Positions 14,503 through 23,197 of a stretch of 64,000 bases of DNA are shown here, in pieces; within the stretch, counting starts at the first letter, position 1; every line of letters starts with the position of its first letter. The translations under genes were made by a program, and so were the position numbers. Source of the DNA: Pseudomonas sp. TCU-HL1 (GTDB lineage Bacteria > Pseudomonadota > Gammaproteobacteria > Pseudomonadales > Pseudomonadaceae). Location: the NCBI RefSeq assembly GCF_001708505.1, contig NZ_CP015992.1, positions 6,076,001-6,140,000 on the forward strand. The letters are read 5' to 3'. The notes under the pieces were generated by a model, which was not told the origin of the DNA, searched no databases, and was given only the letters and a program-made list of their open reading frames with translations.

Positions 14503-15825
14503 ATGAACGCCCGCGTTCGCATCCCGGTGCACACCGAACAGCACGCCCCCTCCTATTACGCCGCGACCGCCAATCGTCGCATCGAGTACCCGCCCCTGGC
14601 GGGAGAGGAGTTGGCCGATGTGTGCATTGTCGGTGGCGGTTTCTCCGGGCTGAACACGGCAATCGAACTGGCCCGGCGTGGCCGTTCGGTGGTGCTGCTG
14701 GAAGCCCGGCAGATCGGCTGGGGCGCCAGCGGGCGCAATGGCGGGCAACTGATCCGTGGCGTCGGCCACGGCGTCGAGCAGTTCGAATCGGTGATCGGTG
14801 CCGACGGCGTGCGCGCCCTCAAGCTCATGGGGCTTGAGGCGGTAGAGATCGTCCGTCGCCGCGTCGAGGAGTTTTCCATCGACTGCGACCTGACCTGGGG
14901 CTACTGCGACCTGGCCAATAAGCCTCGCGACCTCGCCGGATTCGCCAAAGATCTGGAGGAACTGAAAGGCCTCGGCTATCGCCACGAGCTGCGCCTTGTT
15001 CAACCACACGAAATGCGCAGCGTGGTGGGCTCGGACCAGTATGTCGGCGGCATGATCGACATGGGCTCCGGCCACCTGCATCCCCTGAACCTCGCCCTGG
15101 GCGAAGCCGCCGCTGCGCAATCTCTCGGTGTGCGCCTGTTCGAGCATTCAGCGGTAACCCGCATCGACTACGGCCCCGAGGTGAAGGTGCACACCGCTCG
15201 CGGCCAGGTCCGCGCCAAGACCCTGGTACTGGGCTGCAATGCCTACATGAACGACCTCAATACCAGCCTCGGGGGCAAGGTGCTGCCCGCCGGCAGCTAC
15301 GTGGTCGCGACCGAGCCGCTGCCCGCCGATCTCGCCGGCGAGCTGCTGCCGCAGAACATGGCGGTGTGCGACCAGCGCGTGGCTCTGGACTACTACCGCC
15401 TCTCGGCCGACAACCGCCTGCTGTTCGGCGGCGCCTGCCACTACTCGGGACGTGACCCGGCGGACATCGGCGCGTACATGCGGCCGAAAATGCTCAGGGT
15501 GTTCCCGCAACTGGAAAACGTGCGCCTGGATTACCAATGGGGCGGCATGATCGGTATCGGCGCCAACCGCCTGCCGCAGATTGGCAAACTGCCGGATCAA
15601 CCCAACGTCTACTTCGCCCAGGCCTATTCCGGCCACGGCGTGAACGCCACGCACCTCGCTGGCCAGTTGCTGGCCGAAGCCATCTGCGGCGAACAGAGCA
15701 CCGGTTTCGACATTTTCGCCAAAGTGCCGCACATCACCTTCCCGGGCGGCCGCCACCTGCGCTCGCCACTGCTGGCGCTCGGCATGCTCTGGTATCGGAT
15801 GAAGGAAGCGGTGGGGATCGCCTGA
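14503..15825 (+). CDS. FAD-dependent gamma-glutamylpolyamine oxidase (PauB-like)
   Basis: A 440-residue amine oxidoreductase of the DAO family. The FAD site is DVCIVGGGFSGLNTAIELAR (about residues 39-58), followed by QIGWGASGRNGGQLIRGVG, typical of the PuuB/PauB group. The C-terminal FAD contacts are YQWGGMIGIGANRLPQIG and AYSGHGVNATHLAGQLLAEA. The enzyme would oxidise gamma-glutamylputrescine or a related conjugate to the aldehyde and ammonia with H2O2 release. The aldehyde dehydrogenase at 17268 is the logical next step. By synteny it matches PA5309, called PauB4 as I recall. The exact polyamine preference is not visible. Confidence 0.86.
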   Translation: MNARVRIPVHTEQHAPSYYAATANRRIEYPPLAGEELADVCIVGGGFSGLNTAIELARRGRSVVLLEARQIGWGASGRNGGQLIRGVGHGVEQFESVIGADGVRALKLMGLEAVEIVRRRVEEFSIDCDLTWGYCDLANKPRDLAGFAKDLEELKGLGYRHELRLVQPHEMRSVVGSDQYVGGMIDMGSGHLHPLNLALGEAAAAQSLGVRLFEHSAVTRIDYGPEVKVHTARGQVRAKTLVLGCNAYMNDLNTSLGGKVLPAGSYVVATEPLPADLAGELLPQNMAVCDQRVALDYYRLSADNRLLFGGACHYSGRDPADIGAYMRPKMLRVFPQLENVRLDYQWGGMIGIGANRLPQIGKLPDQPNVYFAQAYSGHGVNATHLAGQLLAEAICGEQSTGFDIFAKVPHITFPGGRHLRSPLLALGMLWYRMKEAVGIA

Positions 15826-15869
15826 TCCTTACCCTTTGGGAGATTCCATGCTAACGCCCTAGCCCCAAG

Positions 15870-15894
15870 GGTGGATGGCGCTTTTCCATCCACC
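15870..15894. repeat. GGTGGAT hairpin repeat
   Basis: GGTGGATGG and CCATCCACC form a 9-base stem over CGCTTTT. The same family occurs at 57927-57951 and, inverted, at 57976-58000; the first of these is the IS110 target. A related stem GTGGACC/GGTCCAC lies at 15921-15944. Confidence 0.75.
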
Positions 15895-15990
15895 AGCGGC
15901 GCTATGCCGGGCCTCGAATGGTGGACCGGTGAAGCGTGGTCCACACTACTACTGAAGCCCATCCTACGAAGAACCAATGAACGGTGGTTT

Positions 15991-17142
15991 TCAATCGGCT
16001 ATCGCCTCGGCATCGTCGTCGAACAATTCGCGACTCCAGGCCAGCCAGACAAAGCCTGCCGCGCCCAAGGCCATCACCAGAGGCAGCGCATGGCCGCTCA
16101 CCCATTGGCTCGCGGCGCCGGTCACCAGCGGCCCGATCAGGCAGCCGATTCCCCAGAGCTGGGCGATATGAGCATTGGCCCTCACCAGTTCGTCGTCGCG
16201 ATAACGCTCGCCAATCAGGATCAACGCCAAGGTAAAAAGCCCGCCTGCGCTTGCGCCGAACAGCACCCAGACCGGCCAGATCAGCGGCGTGTGCAGGAGC
16301 AACGGAATGGCCAGACTGCTCAGCAGCAGCGTCACGCCGCAAGCACGGAACAAGGTGAGTCGGGACATCCGGTCGGCCAGCCAGCCGATGGGCAATTGCA
16401 GGGCGGCGTCGCCGACCACCACGACGCTGGCCATCATCAGCGCCACCTCTTGAGAGAAGCCCTGGCGCAGGCCGTAAATTGGCAGCAAGGTCAGCATCAT
16501 GGCTTCGAAGGCTGCAAACAACACCACGGCCCAGGCAATGGTCGGCAGGCGCGCGCAGAAGGTCCAGAGCCCCCGACCGGAGGCGCTGTGGGCGTCGACG
16601 CTGGGTGCGCCGGTGCGGCCCAGCAACAGCAGCGAGCCACCGATCAGCAGGCCGGTGCCGGTCCAGAAGCCTAAGTCATTTCCGGTTCCCAGTGCACTCA
16701 GCAGCAACGGGCCCGACAGCTGGCTCAGTGCGTAGCCCGTACCATAGAGCGCCACCAGGCGTCCGCGCCATTCCTCGACCGCCAACTGGTTGATCCAGCT
16801 TTCGCCGAGGATGAACACGACCGTCAGGGCCACGCCGATCAACAGGCGCAGCACCAGCCAGACCGGATAGGCCTGCACCAGCGCCAACATCGCCACTGAC
16901 ACGGCGCCCACCAGCAAGCACAACTGCATCAGAGTGGTGGTGCCGAAGCGCGCAGCCAGGCGCCCGGCGATCACCGCGCCGAGCAGCACGCCCACCGCCG
17001 GGGTCGCAGCCATCACGCCGATGGCGAAGCTGTCGTAGCCCCAGCTCTCCAGCCGCAGCGACACCAGCGGCATGGTCACGCCAAGGGCGAGGCCGATGCT
17101 GATGACCGCGCCACAGACCGCGAAGTAGGTTCCCCAACGCAT
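15991..17142 (-). CDS. MFS transporter (YcaD/sugar-transporter-like branch)
   Basis: A 383-residue major facilitator with 12 predicted membrane segments, beginning MRWGTYFAVCGAVISIGLAL. The loop GRLAARFGTTTLMQLCLL is the cytoplasmic MFS signature, and its counterpart in the second half is GWLADRMSRLTLF. VFILGESWINQL recalls the YcaD branch. I start it at the ATG at 17142, with GGGAGG 9 bases upstream, rather than at 17178. It lies between the oxidase and aldehyde dehydrogenase genes, opposite in strand to the former, and corresponds to PA5311 by synteny. Uptake or export of amines is only a guess. Confidence 0.85.
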   Translation of the reverse strand: MRWGTYFAVCGAVISIGLALGVTMPLVSLRLESWGYDSFAIGVMAATPAVGVLLGAVIAGRLAARFGTTTLMQLCLLVGAVSVAMLALVQAYPVWLVLRLLIGVALTVVFILGESWINQLAVEEWRGRLVALYGTGYALSQLSGPLLLSALGTGNDLGFWTGTGLLIGGSLLLLGRTGAPSVDAHSASGRGLWTFCARLPTIAWAVVLFAAFEAMMLTLLPIYGLRQGFSQEVALMMASVVVVGDAALQLPIGWLADRMSRLTLFRACGVTLLLSSLAIPLLLHTPLIWPVWVLFGASAGGLFTLALILIGERYRDDELVRANAHIAQLWGIGCLIGPLVTGAASQWVSGHALPLVMALGAAGFVWLAWSRELFDDDAEAIAD

Positions 17143-17176
17143 TGCCAATGTCCTCCCTTTCCGTGTGGCGCAAAGC

Positions 17177-17211
17177 AAAAAAGGCCGGGTTCCATCGCTG
17201 GAAACCCGGCC
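17177..17211 (-). terminator. Intrinsic terminator of the aldehyde dehydrogenase gene
   Basis: Minus-strand stem GGCCGGGT/ACCCGGCC, extended by TCCA/TGGA, ending in six T residues. It lies 57 bases after the stop codon. A second small hairpin CCCCCG/CGGGGG sits at 17235-17250. Confidence 0.8.
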
Positions 17212-17267
17212 GCAGGCGTGGCTCGTAGAGCCGGCCCCCGATGACGGGGGCGGACCTCAATTGGGAC

Positions 17268-18761
17268 TCAGAGCTTGATCCAGGTGGACTTCAGCTCGGT
17301 GTACTTGTCGAACGCGTGCAGCGACTTGTCGCGGCCGTTGCCGGACTGCTTGAAGCCGCCGAAGGGCGCGGTCATGTCGCCACCGTCGTACTGGTTGATC
17401 CAGACGCTGCCAGCGCGCAGGGCCTTGCCGACCAGGTGGGCGCGGGACAGGTTGTTGGTCCACACCGCTGCGGCCAGGCCGTAGATGGTGTCGTTGGCGA
17501 TGGCGACTGCTTCTTCTTCGCTGTCGAAGGCGATGACCGAGAGCACCGGGCCGAAGATTTCTTCCTTGGCGATGCGCATGGCATTGCTCACGCCGTCGAA
17601 GATGGTCGGCTCGACATAGGTGCCGCCGGTTTCTTCCAGCACGCGCTTGCCACCTGCGACCAGTTTGGCGCCGTCATCATGGCCGGCCTGGATGTAGGAC
17701 AGCACGTTGTTCATCTGGGTGGTGTCCACCAGGGCGCCGACGTTGGTGGCCGGGTCCAGCGGGTTGCCCGGTTTCCAGGCCTTGATGGCCTCGACCACCA
17801 TGGGGACGAACTTGTCCTTGATGGAGCGCTCCACCAGCAGGCGCGAACCGGCGGTGCAGACTTCGCCCTGGTTGAAGGCAATGGCGCCGGCAGCGGCTTC
17901 GGCAGCAGCCTGCAGGTCAGGGGCGTCGGCGAAGACGATGTTCGGGCTCTTGCCGCCGGCTTCCAGCCAGACGCGCTTCATGTTGGATTCGCCGGCGTAG
18001 ATCATCAGTTGCTTGGCGATCTTGGTGGAGCCGGTGAACACCAGGGTGTCGACATCCATGTGCAGGGCCAGGGCTTTGCCCACGGTGTGACCGAAGCCCG
18101 GCAGTACGTTCAGCACGCCGGCCGGAATACCGGCTTCGATGGCCAGTTGGGCCAGGCGGATCGCGGTCAGCGGCGACTTCTCGGACGGCTTGAGCACCAG
18201 CGAGTTGCCGGTGGACAGGGCCGGGCCGAGCTTCCAGCAGGTCATCAGCAGCGGGAAGTTCCAGGGCACGATAGCGGCGACAACGCCCACCGGCTCACGG
18301 GTCACCAGGCCCAGTTCGTTGTGCGGGGTGGCGGCGACTTCGTCGTAGATCTTGTCGATGGCCTCACCACTCCAGCGGATGGCGCGGGAGGCGGACGGTA
18401 CGTCGACGCTCAGGGAGTCACCGATCGGCTTGCCCATGTCCAGGGTTTCCAACAGGGCCAGCTCTTCGGCGTGGGCGTCGATCAGGTCGGCGAAGCGGAT
18501 CATCACTTCCTTGCGCTTGACCGGCGCCAGGCGCGACCACACACCGGACTCGAACACGGCGCGAGCGTCCTTCACCGCCAGCTCGGCGTCGGCCAGGTCA
18601 CAGCTGGCAACCTTGCCCAGCAGGCGGCCATCGACCGGGCTGATGCAATCGAAGGTCGCGCCGGAAACGGCGTGGGTGTACTCGCCATGGATGAAGGCGC
18701 GGGTCTCGATCTGCACGGACTTGGCGCGTTGTTCCCAGTCTGCACGGGTCAGGGTGGTCAT
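17268..18761 (-). CDS. kauB: Gamma-glutamyl-aminoaldehyde dehydrogenase (PauC/KauB-like)
   Basis: A 497-residue NAD(P)+-dependent aldehyde dehydrogenase. The general-base glutamate lies in VWLEAGGKSPNIV and the catalytic cysteine in FNQGEVCTAGSRLLVE; the cofactor loop is VFTGSTKIAKQLM. The C-terminal NGRDKSLHAFDKYTELKSTW is typical of the PuuC/KauB group. In P. aeruginosa the orthologue (PA5312 by recollection) oxidises 4-guanidinobutyraldehyde and gamma-glutamyl-aminobutyraldehyde. I chose the ATG at 18761, with AGAGGAA about 8 bases upstream. It is divergent from the aminotransferase gene across a 229-base region with a strong palindrome. Confidence 0.9.
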   Translation of the reverse strand: MTTLTRADWEQRAKSVQIETRAFIHGEYTHAVSGATFDCISPVDGRLLGKVASCDLADAELAVKDARAVFESGVWSRLAPVKRKEVMIRFADLIDAHAEELALLETLDMGKPIGDSLSVDVPSASRAIRWSGEAIDKIYDEVAATPHNELGLVTREPVGVVAAIVPWNFPLLMTCWKLGPALSTGNSLVLKPSEKSPLTAIRLAQLAIEAGIPAGVLNVLPGFGHTVGKALALHMDVDTLVFTGSTKIAKQLMIYAGESNMKRVWLEAGGKSPNIVFADAPDLQAAAEAAAGAIAFNQGEVCTAGSRLLVERSIKDKFVPMVVEAIKAWKPGNPLDPATNVGALVDTTQMNNVLSYIQAGHDDGAKLVAGGKRVLEETGGTYVEPTIFDGVSNAMRIAKEEIFGPVLSVIAFDSEEEAVAIANDTIYGLAAAVWTNNLSRAHLVGKALRAGSVWINQYDGGDMTAPFGGFKQSGNGRDKSLHAFDKYTELKSTWIKL

Positions 18762-18888
18762 TGGAGCTTTCCTCTTATTAGAAGAGTGCCGCCAGCTCAG
18801 GCATGCACTGTCAAAAATTCTGCAAGGCCGACCTACGAATGGCCATCCTCGCAACCCTAAACCAGACGGGCTAGCCTTTTCAATATAA

Positions 18889-18906
18889 TTGACAGAATTC
18901 CGTCAA
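18889..18906. promoter_or_regulatory. Candidate operator TTGACAGAATTCCGTCAA
   Basis: An 18-base dyad with one mismatched pair, in the middle of the divergent promoter region of the aldehyde dehydrogenase and aminotransferase genes. The surrounding DNA (18880-18945) is unusually AT-rich for this genome. PauR is the obvious candidate binder, but I do not know its consensus with certainty. Confidence 0.5.
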
Positions 18907-18990
18907 ACGCCCTTGTCATGTTCATTATATTAAACATAGACTCCGCAAAAATCACTACAACGCCTCTCCTTGCCTTCTCTGGTGGTCACA

Positions 18991-20331
18991 ATGACAAACG
19001 CCTTCGCGCCGAAACCGGGCAGAATATCCAACAGTCTTGACGATTTCTGGATGCCCTTTACTGCCAACCGCCAGTTCAAGGCCAAGCCACGCCTGCTGGA
19101 AAGCGCCGAAGGGATGTACTTCACCAGCACCGATGGACGCCAGGTACTCGATGGCACCGCCGGCCTCTGGTGCTGTAACGCCGGCCATGGCCGCCGCGAG
19201 ATCACCGAAGCCGTGAGCCGGCAAATTGCCAAGCTCGACTTCGCTCCCACCTTCCAGATGGGCCACCCGCTGCCGTTCGAACTGGCCGAGCGCCTGGCGG
19301 ACGTTGCACCCAAGGGCCTGAACAAGGTGTTCTTCACCAACTCCGGCTCGGAGTCGGCCGATACCGCCCTGAAGATCGCCCTCGCCTACCAGCGCGCCAT
19401 CGGCCAGGGCACCCGCACCCGCCTGATCGGCCGTGAGCTGGGCTACCACGGCGTCGGCTTCGGCGGCATCTCGGTGGGCGGCATGGTCAACAACCGCAAG
19501 GCCTTCCCCGCCCTGCTGCCGAACGTCGATCACCTGCCACATACGCTGGATATCCAGCGCAACGCATTCAGCCGTGGCCTGCCGGAATTCGGCATCGAGA
19601 AGGCCGACGAGCTGGAACGCCTGGTGACCCTGCACGGCGCCGAGAACATCGCCGCCGTGATCGTCGAACCCATGTCCGGCTCGGCCGGGGTGATCCTGCC
19701 GCCAGTGGGCTACCTACAGCGCCTGCGCGAGATCACTCGCAAGCACGGCATCCTGCTGATCTTCGATGAAGTCATCACCGGTTTCGGCCGCGTCGGCCAG
19801 GCCTTCGCCGCCCAGCGCTGGGGCGTCACCCCGGACATCATCACCTGCGCCAAGGGCCTGACCAACGGCGCCATCCCCATGGGCGCGGTACTCGTCGCCG
19901 AGGAAATCTACCAGGCCTTCATGCAGGGCCCGGAAAGCGCCATCGAGTTCTTCCACGGCTATACCTATTCCGGCCACCCGGTAGCGTGCGCCGCGGCGCT
20001 GGCGACCCTGGACATCTACCAGGGCGAACGCCTGTTCGAACGCGCCATCGAGCTGGAAGGCTACTGGCAGGATGCACTGCTCAGCCTGAAAGACCTGCCC
20101 AGCGTGATCGACGTTCGCGCCGTGGGCCTGGTCGGCGGCGTACAGCTGGCGCCAAGCGCCGAAGGCGTGGGCAAGCGTGGCTTCCAGGTTTTCGAGCAAT
20201 GCTTCCATGACAGCGTGATGGTGCGTGTGACCGGCGACACCATCGCCATGTCGCCGCCGCTGATTGTGGAAAAGGACCAGATCGACACCCTCGTCGGCAC
20301 GCTCGCCGACTCCATCCGCAAGGCCGTCTGA
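18991..20331 (+). CDS. Class III omega-aminotransferase (GabT2/SpuC-like)
   Basis: A 446-residue PLP aminotransferase of the acetylornithine/GABA/beta-alanine group. The family signature FDEVITGFGRVGQAFAAQRW is present, as is the PLP lysine in CAKGLTNGAIPMG. FTNSGSESADTALKIAL binds the cofactor phosphate, and GYHGVGFGGISVGGM is typical of beta-alanine/putrescine-pyruvate aminotransferases. The ATG at 18991 is preceded by GGTGG. In P. aeruginosa the orthologue PA5313 (recollection) is called gabT2. It probably transaminates GABA or a related omega-amine made by the neighbouring enzymes. It forms a two-gene unit with the cupin 14 bases downstream. Confidence 0.88.
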   Translation: MTNAFAPKPGRISNSLDDFWMPFTANRQFKAKPRLLESAEGMYFTSTDGRQVLDGTAGLWCCNAGHGRREITEAVSRQIAKLDFAPTFQMGHPLPFELAERLADVAPKGLNKVFFTNSGSESADTALKIALAYQRAIGQGTRTRLIGRELGYHGVGFGGISVGGMVNNRKAFPALLPNVDHLPHTLDIQRNAFSRGLPEFGIEKADELERLVTLHGAENIAAVIVEPMSGSAGVILPPVGYLQRLREITRKHGILLIFDEVITGFGRVGQAFAAQRWGVTPDIITCAKGLTNGAIPMGAVLVAEEIYQAFMQGPESAIEFFHGYTYSGHPVACAAALATLDIYQGERLFERAIELEGYWQDALLSLKDLPSVIDVRAVGLVGGVQLAPSAEGVGKRGFQVFEQCFHDSVMVRVTGDTIAMSPPLIVEKDQIDTLVGTLADSIRKAV

Positions 20332-20345
20332 ACAGGAACCGCACA

Positions 20346-20711
20346 ATGAATATCCAGCAGATCGTCGACTTCGCCCAGGCCACCACTGCGCCGGAGCACT
20401 ATCGCCCGGCGCCGGAGAAGATCCTCAAGGGCGACCCGGAACAAAGCGTGCGCAATCACTACGGGAGCCCATGCGGCCAGTTCAACGTGGGCATCTGGGA
20501 AGGCGCCGAGGGCCACTGGACCGTGAGCTATACCGAACACGAATACTGCGAGATCCTCCAGGGCGTCTCGGTAATTCGCGACCAGGACGGCAACGGCAAG
20601 ACCGTTCGCGCCGGCGACCGCTTCGTCATCCCGGCCGGCTTCTCCGGCACCTGGGAAGTCCTGGAGCCCTGCCGCAAGGTCTACGTGATTTTCGAGCAGG
20701 CCGCCCGCTAA
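20346..20711 (+). CDS. Cupin domain protein
   Basis: A 121-residue single-domain cupin. The barrel spans about residues 45-115: GQFNVGIWEGAEGHWTVSYT, then EHEYCEILQGVSVI, and GDRFVIPAGFSGTWEV as the second cupin motif. It resembles the (S)-ureidoglycine or EutQ-like class of small cupins, but motif 1 has EHEYCE with few metal-binding histidines. Its start is 14 bases after the aminotransferase stop, and a terminator follows. A role with amine metabolism is inferred from the operon only; no reaction can be assigned. Confidence 0.8.
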   Translation: MNIQQIVDFAQATTAPEHYRPAPEKILKGDPEQSVRNHYGSPCGQFNVGIWEGAEGHWTVSYTEHEYCEILQGVSVIRDQDGNGKTVRAGDRFVIPAGFSGTWEVLEPCRKVYVIFEQAAR

Positions 20712-20743
20712 GCCTGCTTACACACCATGCTTGTCACCCTTCA

Positions 20744-20766
20744 GCCCGCCATTGGCGGGCTTTTTT
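20744..20766 (+). terminator. Intrinsic terminator of the aminotransferase-cupin unit
   Basis: GCCCGCC and GGCGGGC with a 3-base loop, then six T residues. Confidence 0.9.
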
Positions 20767-20817
20767 ATGGGGGCAGTAAAGGCTCCCGCCACAGGGTTCA
20801 AGGCCAATTGCAGGCAT

Positions 20818-20840
20818 GAAAAAGCCCGCACTAGGCGGGC
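20818..20840 (-). terminator. Intrinsic terminator of rpmB-rpmG
   Basis: On the minus strand GCCCGC and GCGGGC form a 6-base stem followed by TTTTTC, 23 bases after the rpmG stop. Confidence 0.85.
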
Positions 20841-20863
20841 TTCTTCGACAAGGGCCGGATCAA

Positions 20864-21019
20864 TTACTTGATCTTGGCTTCCTTGTACATCACGTGCTTA
20901 CGCACGACCGGATCGAATTTCTTGATTTCGATCTTGTCGGGAGTAGTGCGCTTGTTCTTGTCGGTGGTGTAGAAGTGGCCGGTACCGGCACTGGACACCA
21001 AACGGATCAGTTCACGCAT
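20864..21019 (-). CDS. rpmG: 50S ribosomal protein L33
   Basis: A 51-residue L33 with the canonical start MRELIRLVSSAGTGHFYTT and the basic stretch KNKRTTPDKIEIKKFDP. The zinc-binding cysteine pairs seen in the C+ form are absent, so this is the zinc-independent version. The frame runs back to 21052, but the ATG at 21019 has GGAGC upstream and matches the family start. It follows rpmB after 10 bases, the usual rpmBG operon. Confidence 0.96.
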   Translation of the reverse strand: MRELIRLVSSAGTGHFYTTDKNKRTTPDKIEIKKFDPVVRKHVMYKEAKIK

Positions 21020-21029
21020 GATTAGCTCC

Positions 21030-21266
21030 TTAAACCTTTTCGCCGCGAGCACGCAGTTCGGACAGAACTGCGTCGATGCCGCGCTTGTCGATTACACGCA
21101 TGCCCTTGGCGGAAACGCGCAGACGCACAAAGCGCTTCTCGGACTCGACCCAGAAGCGATGGTGCTGCAGGTTCGGCAGGAAACGACGACGGGTTTTGTT
21201 GTTTGCGTGGGAAATGTTGTTCCCAGTAACCGGACCCTTACCGGTTACTTGACAGACTCTCGACAT
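21030..21266 (-). CDS. rpmB: 50S ribosomal protein L28
   Basis: A 78-residue L28: MSRVCQVTGKGPVTGNNISH, with basic NKTRRRFLPNLQHHRFW and C-terminal RVIDKRGIDAVLSELRA, matching the family over its full length. First gene of rpmB-rpmG. Its long leader contains two hairpins (21291-21309 and 21331-21345) and a possible promoter near 21420-21445. Confidence 0.97.
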   Translation of the reverse strand: MSRVCQVTGKGPVTGNNISHANNKTRRRFLPNLQHHRFWVESEKRFVRLRVSAKGMRVIDKRGIDAVLSELRARGEKV

Positions 21267-21290
21267 GCCTCAGCCCTCTAAACCACATGC

Positions 21291-21345
21291 CCAACCCGGC
21301 ATGGGTTGGCCGCTTGAACTCTCACATTTTGGGCGCTGAGCGCCC
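21291..21345 (-). promoter_or_regulatory. Structured rpmB leader (two hairpins)
   Basis: CCAACCC/GGGTTGG (21291-21309) and GGGCGC/GCGCCC (21331-21345) form stems in the transcribed leader just upstream of rpmB. Farther upstream on the same strand are TTGCAC and TAAAGC, 16 bases apart, a plausible promoter. The rest of the 21267-21622 gap shows no gene. Regulation is inferred. Confidence 0.4.
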
Positions 21346-21622
21346 GTCTCGTCAGGGTCTTACCGGCCGCACATAGACTGCGAAAGACCGGGCCCCCAGA
21401 AAAGAGCGCTGCTTTATATCAGAAAGACCCTAGTGCAACAAGGGCCGTAGCGATTTACCCACAGGCTCGGGGAAGCCGCAATCATACCCGCGCCGCCGCA
21501 CCAGGGGGGCTACTGCGAGGCGACCGCTCGTCGCCCCCGCGCATTGTCCGCTGACCTGGCTTGGTCTAGGGTAAGGCCTTTGGCCCGCTGCGGGCCCGCC
21601 CTCCAATGCAAAGGAGCTTGCC

Positions 21623-23197
21623 ATGCGTTTCGCCGCCCTCCCGCTGCTGTTCGCCCCGCTGTTCGCCCAGGCCGCGACCCTAAGCGTCTGCACCGAGGCC
21701 AGTCCCGAGGGCTTCGACGTCGTGCAGTACAACTCCCTGACCACCACCAACGCATCGGCCGATGTCCTGATGAATCGCCTGGTGGAGTTCGACGCCCAGC
21801 AGGGCAAGCTGGTACCGAGCCTGGCTGAACGCTGGGAGGTATCCGCCGACGGCCTGACCTATACCGTCCACCTGCGCCAGGGCGTGGCGTTCCACAACAC
21901 TGACTACTTCAAGCCGAGCCGGACGCTGAATGCCGAGGACGTCGTCTTCAGCTTCCAGCGCATGCTCGATCCGGCCAACCCCTGGCACAAGGTCGCCCAG
22001 AGCGGCTTTCCCCATGCCCAGTCCATGCAGCTGCCAAGCCTGATCAAAAGCATCGACAAGGTCGACGACCAACAGGTGCGCTTCTCCCTGAACAAACCGG
22101 ATGCCACATTCCTCGCTACCCTCAGCATGGGCTTCGCGTCCATCTATTCGGCCGAGTACGCCGGCCAGTTGATGCAAGCCGGCACCCCTTCGATGCTCAA
22201 CGCCCAGCCCATCGGCACCGGCCCCTTCATCTTCAGGCGCTTCCAGAAGGATGCCGCCGTGCGTTACGCCGCCAACCCCGACTATTTCGGCGGCAAGCCC
22301 GGCGTCGATGACCTGGTGTTCGCCATTACCCCCGACGCCAATGTACGCCTGCAGAAACTGCGTCGTGGCGAGTGCCAGATCGCGCTCTCGCCCAAACCGC
22401 TGGATGTGCAGTCCGCCGCCGGTGACAAGAACATCCGCGTGATCCAGACGCCAGCGTTCATGACCGCCTTCGTCGGCATCAACAGCCAGCACCCGCCCCT
22501 GGACAAACCGCAGGTTCGCCAGGCGATCAACCTGGCCTTCGACAAGGCGAGCTACCTGAAAGCCGTCTTCGAGGGGAGCGCCAGCGCCGCCGACGGCCCG
22601 TACCCGCCAAACACCTGGAGCTACGCCAAGGACCTGCCGGCCTACTCCCATGACCCGCAGAAGGCGAAGGCGCTGCTGGCCGAAGCAGGCTTCAAGGACG
22701 GCTTCAAGACCACCATCTGGACCCGCCCTTCCGGCAGTCTGCTCAACCCGAACCCCAGCCTCGGCGCGCAACTGCTGCAGGCCGACCTGGCCAAGGTGGG
22801 CATCCAGGCGGAAATCCGCGTGATCGAATGGGGCGAGCTGATCCGTCGCGCCAAGGCCGGTGAACACGACCTGCTGTTCATGGGCTGGGCCGGTGACAAC
22901 GGCGATCCGGATAACTTCCTCACCCCGCAGTTTTCCTGCGCCTCGGTGCAATCCGGGCTCAACTTCGCGCGCTACTGCAATGCCGATCTCGACAAGCTGA
23001 TCGCCGACGGCAAGACCCACGCCGATCCGGCTGAGCGCACCACTCTCTATACGAAGGCCCAGCAGATCGTCCGCGAGCAGGCGCTCTGGCTGCCGCTCGC
23101 CCACCCCACCGCCTTCGCCCTGACCCGCGCCAATGTCGAGGGCTACCAGGTCAACCCCTTCGGCCGGCAGGACTTTGCCAAGGTAAGGCTGGATTAG
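21623..23197 (+). CDS. ABC transporter substrate-binding protein, dipeptide type (DppA-like)
   Basis: A 524-residue periplasmic solute-binding protein of family 5. A signal peptide ends AQA after residue 17. The mature protein starts ATLSVCTEASPEGFDVVQYN, and AERWEVSADGLTYTVHLRQG is the family 5 signature. Other DppA-like blocks are QPIGTGPFIFRRFQKD, the hinge IWTRPSGSLLNPNP and FMGWAGDNGDPDNFL. It probably binds di- or tripeptides for an ABC importer encoded elsewhere; no permease is nearby. An AAGGAG lies 7 bases before the ATG. It overlaps the 3' end of radC by 4 bases tail to tail. Confidence 0.92.
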   Translation: MRFAALPLLFAPLFAQAATLSVCTEASPEGFDVVQYNSLTTTNASADVLMNRLVEFDAQQGKLVPSLAERWEVSADGLTYTVHLRQGVAFHNTDYFKPSRTLNAEDVVFSFQRMLDPANPWHKVAQSGFPHAQSMQLPSLIKSIDKVDDQQVRFSLNKPDATFLATLSMGFASIYSAEYAGQLMQAGTPSMLNAQPIGTGPFIFRRFQKDAAVRYAANPDYFGGKPGVDDLVFAITPDANVRLQKLRRGECQIALSPKPLDVQSAAGDKNIRVIQTPAFMTAFVGINSQHPPLDKPQVRQAINLAFDKASYLKAVFEGSASAADGPYPPNTWSYAKDLPAYSHDPQKAKALLAEAGFKDGFKTTIWTRPSGSLLNPNPSLGAQLLQADLAKVGIQAEIRVIEWGELIRRAKAGEHDLLFMGWAGDNGDPDNFLTPQFSCASVQSGLNFARYCNADLDKLIADGKTHADPAERTTLYTKAQQIVREQALWLPLAHPTAFALTRANVEGYQVNPFGRQDFAKVRLD

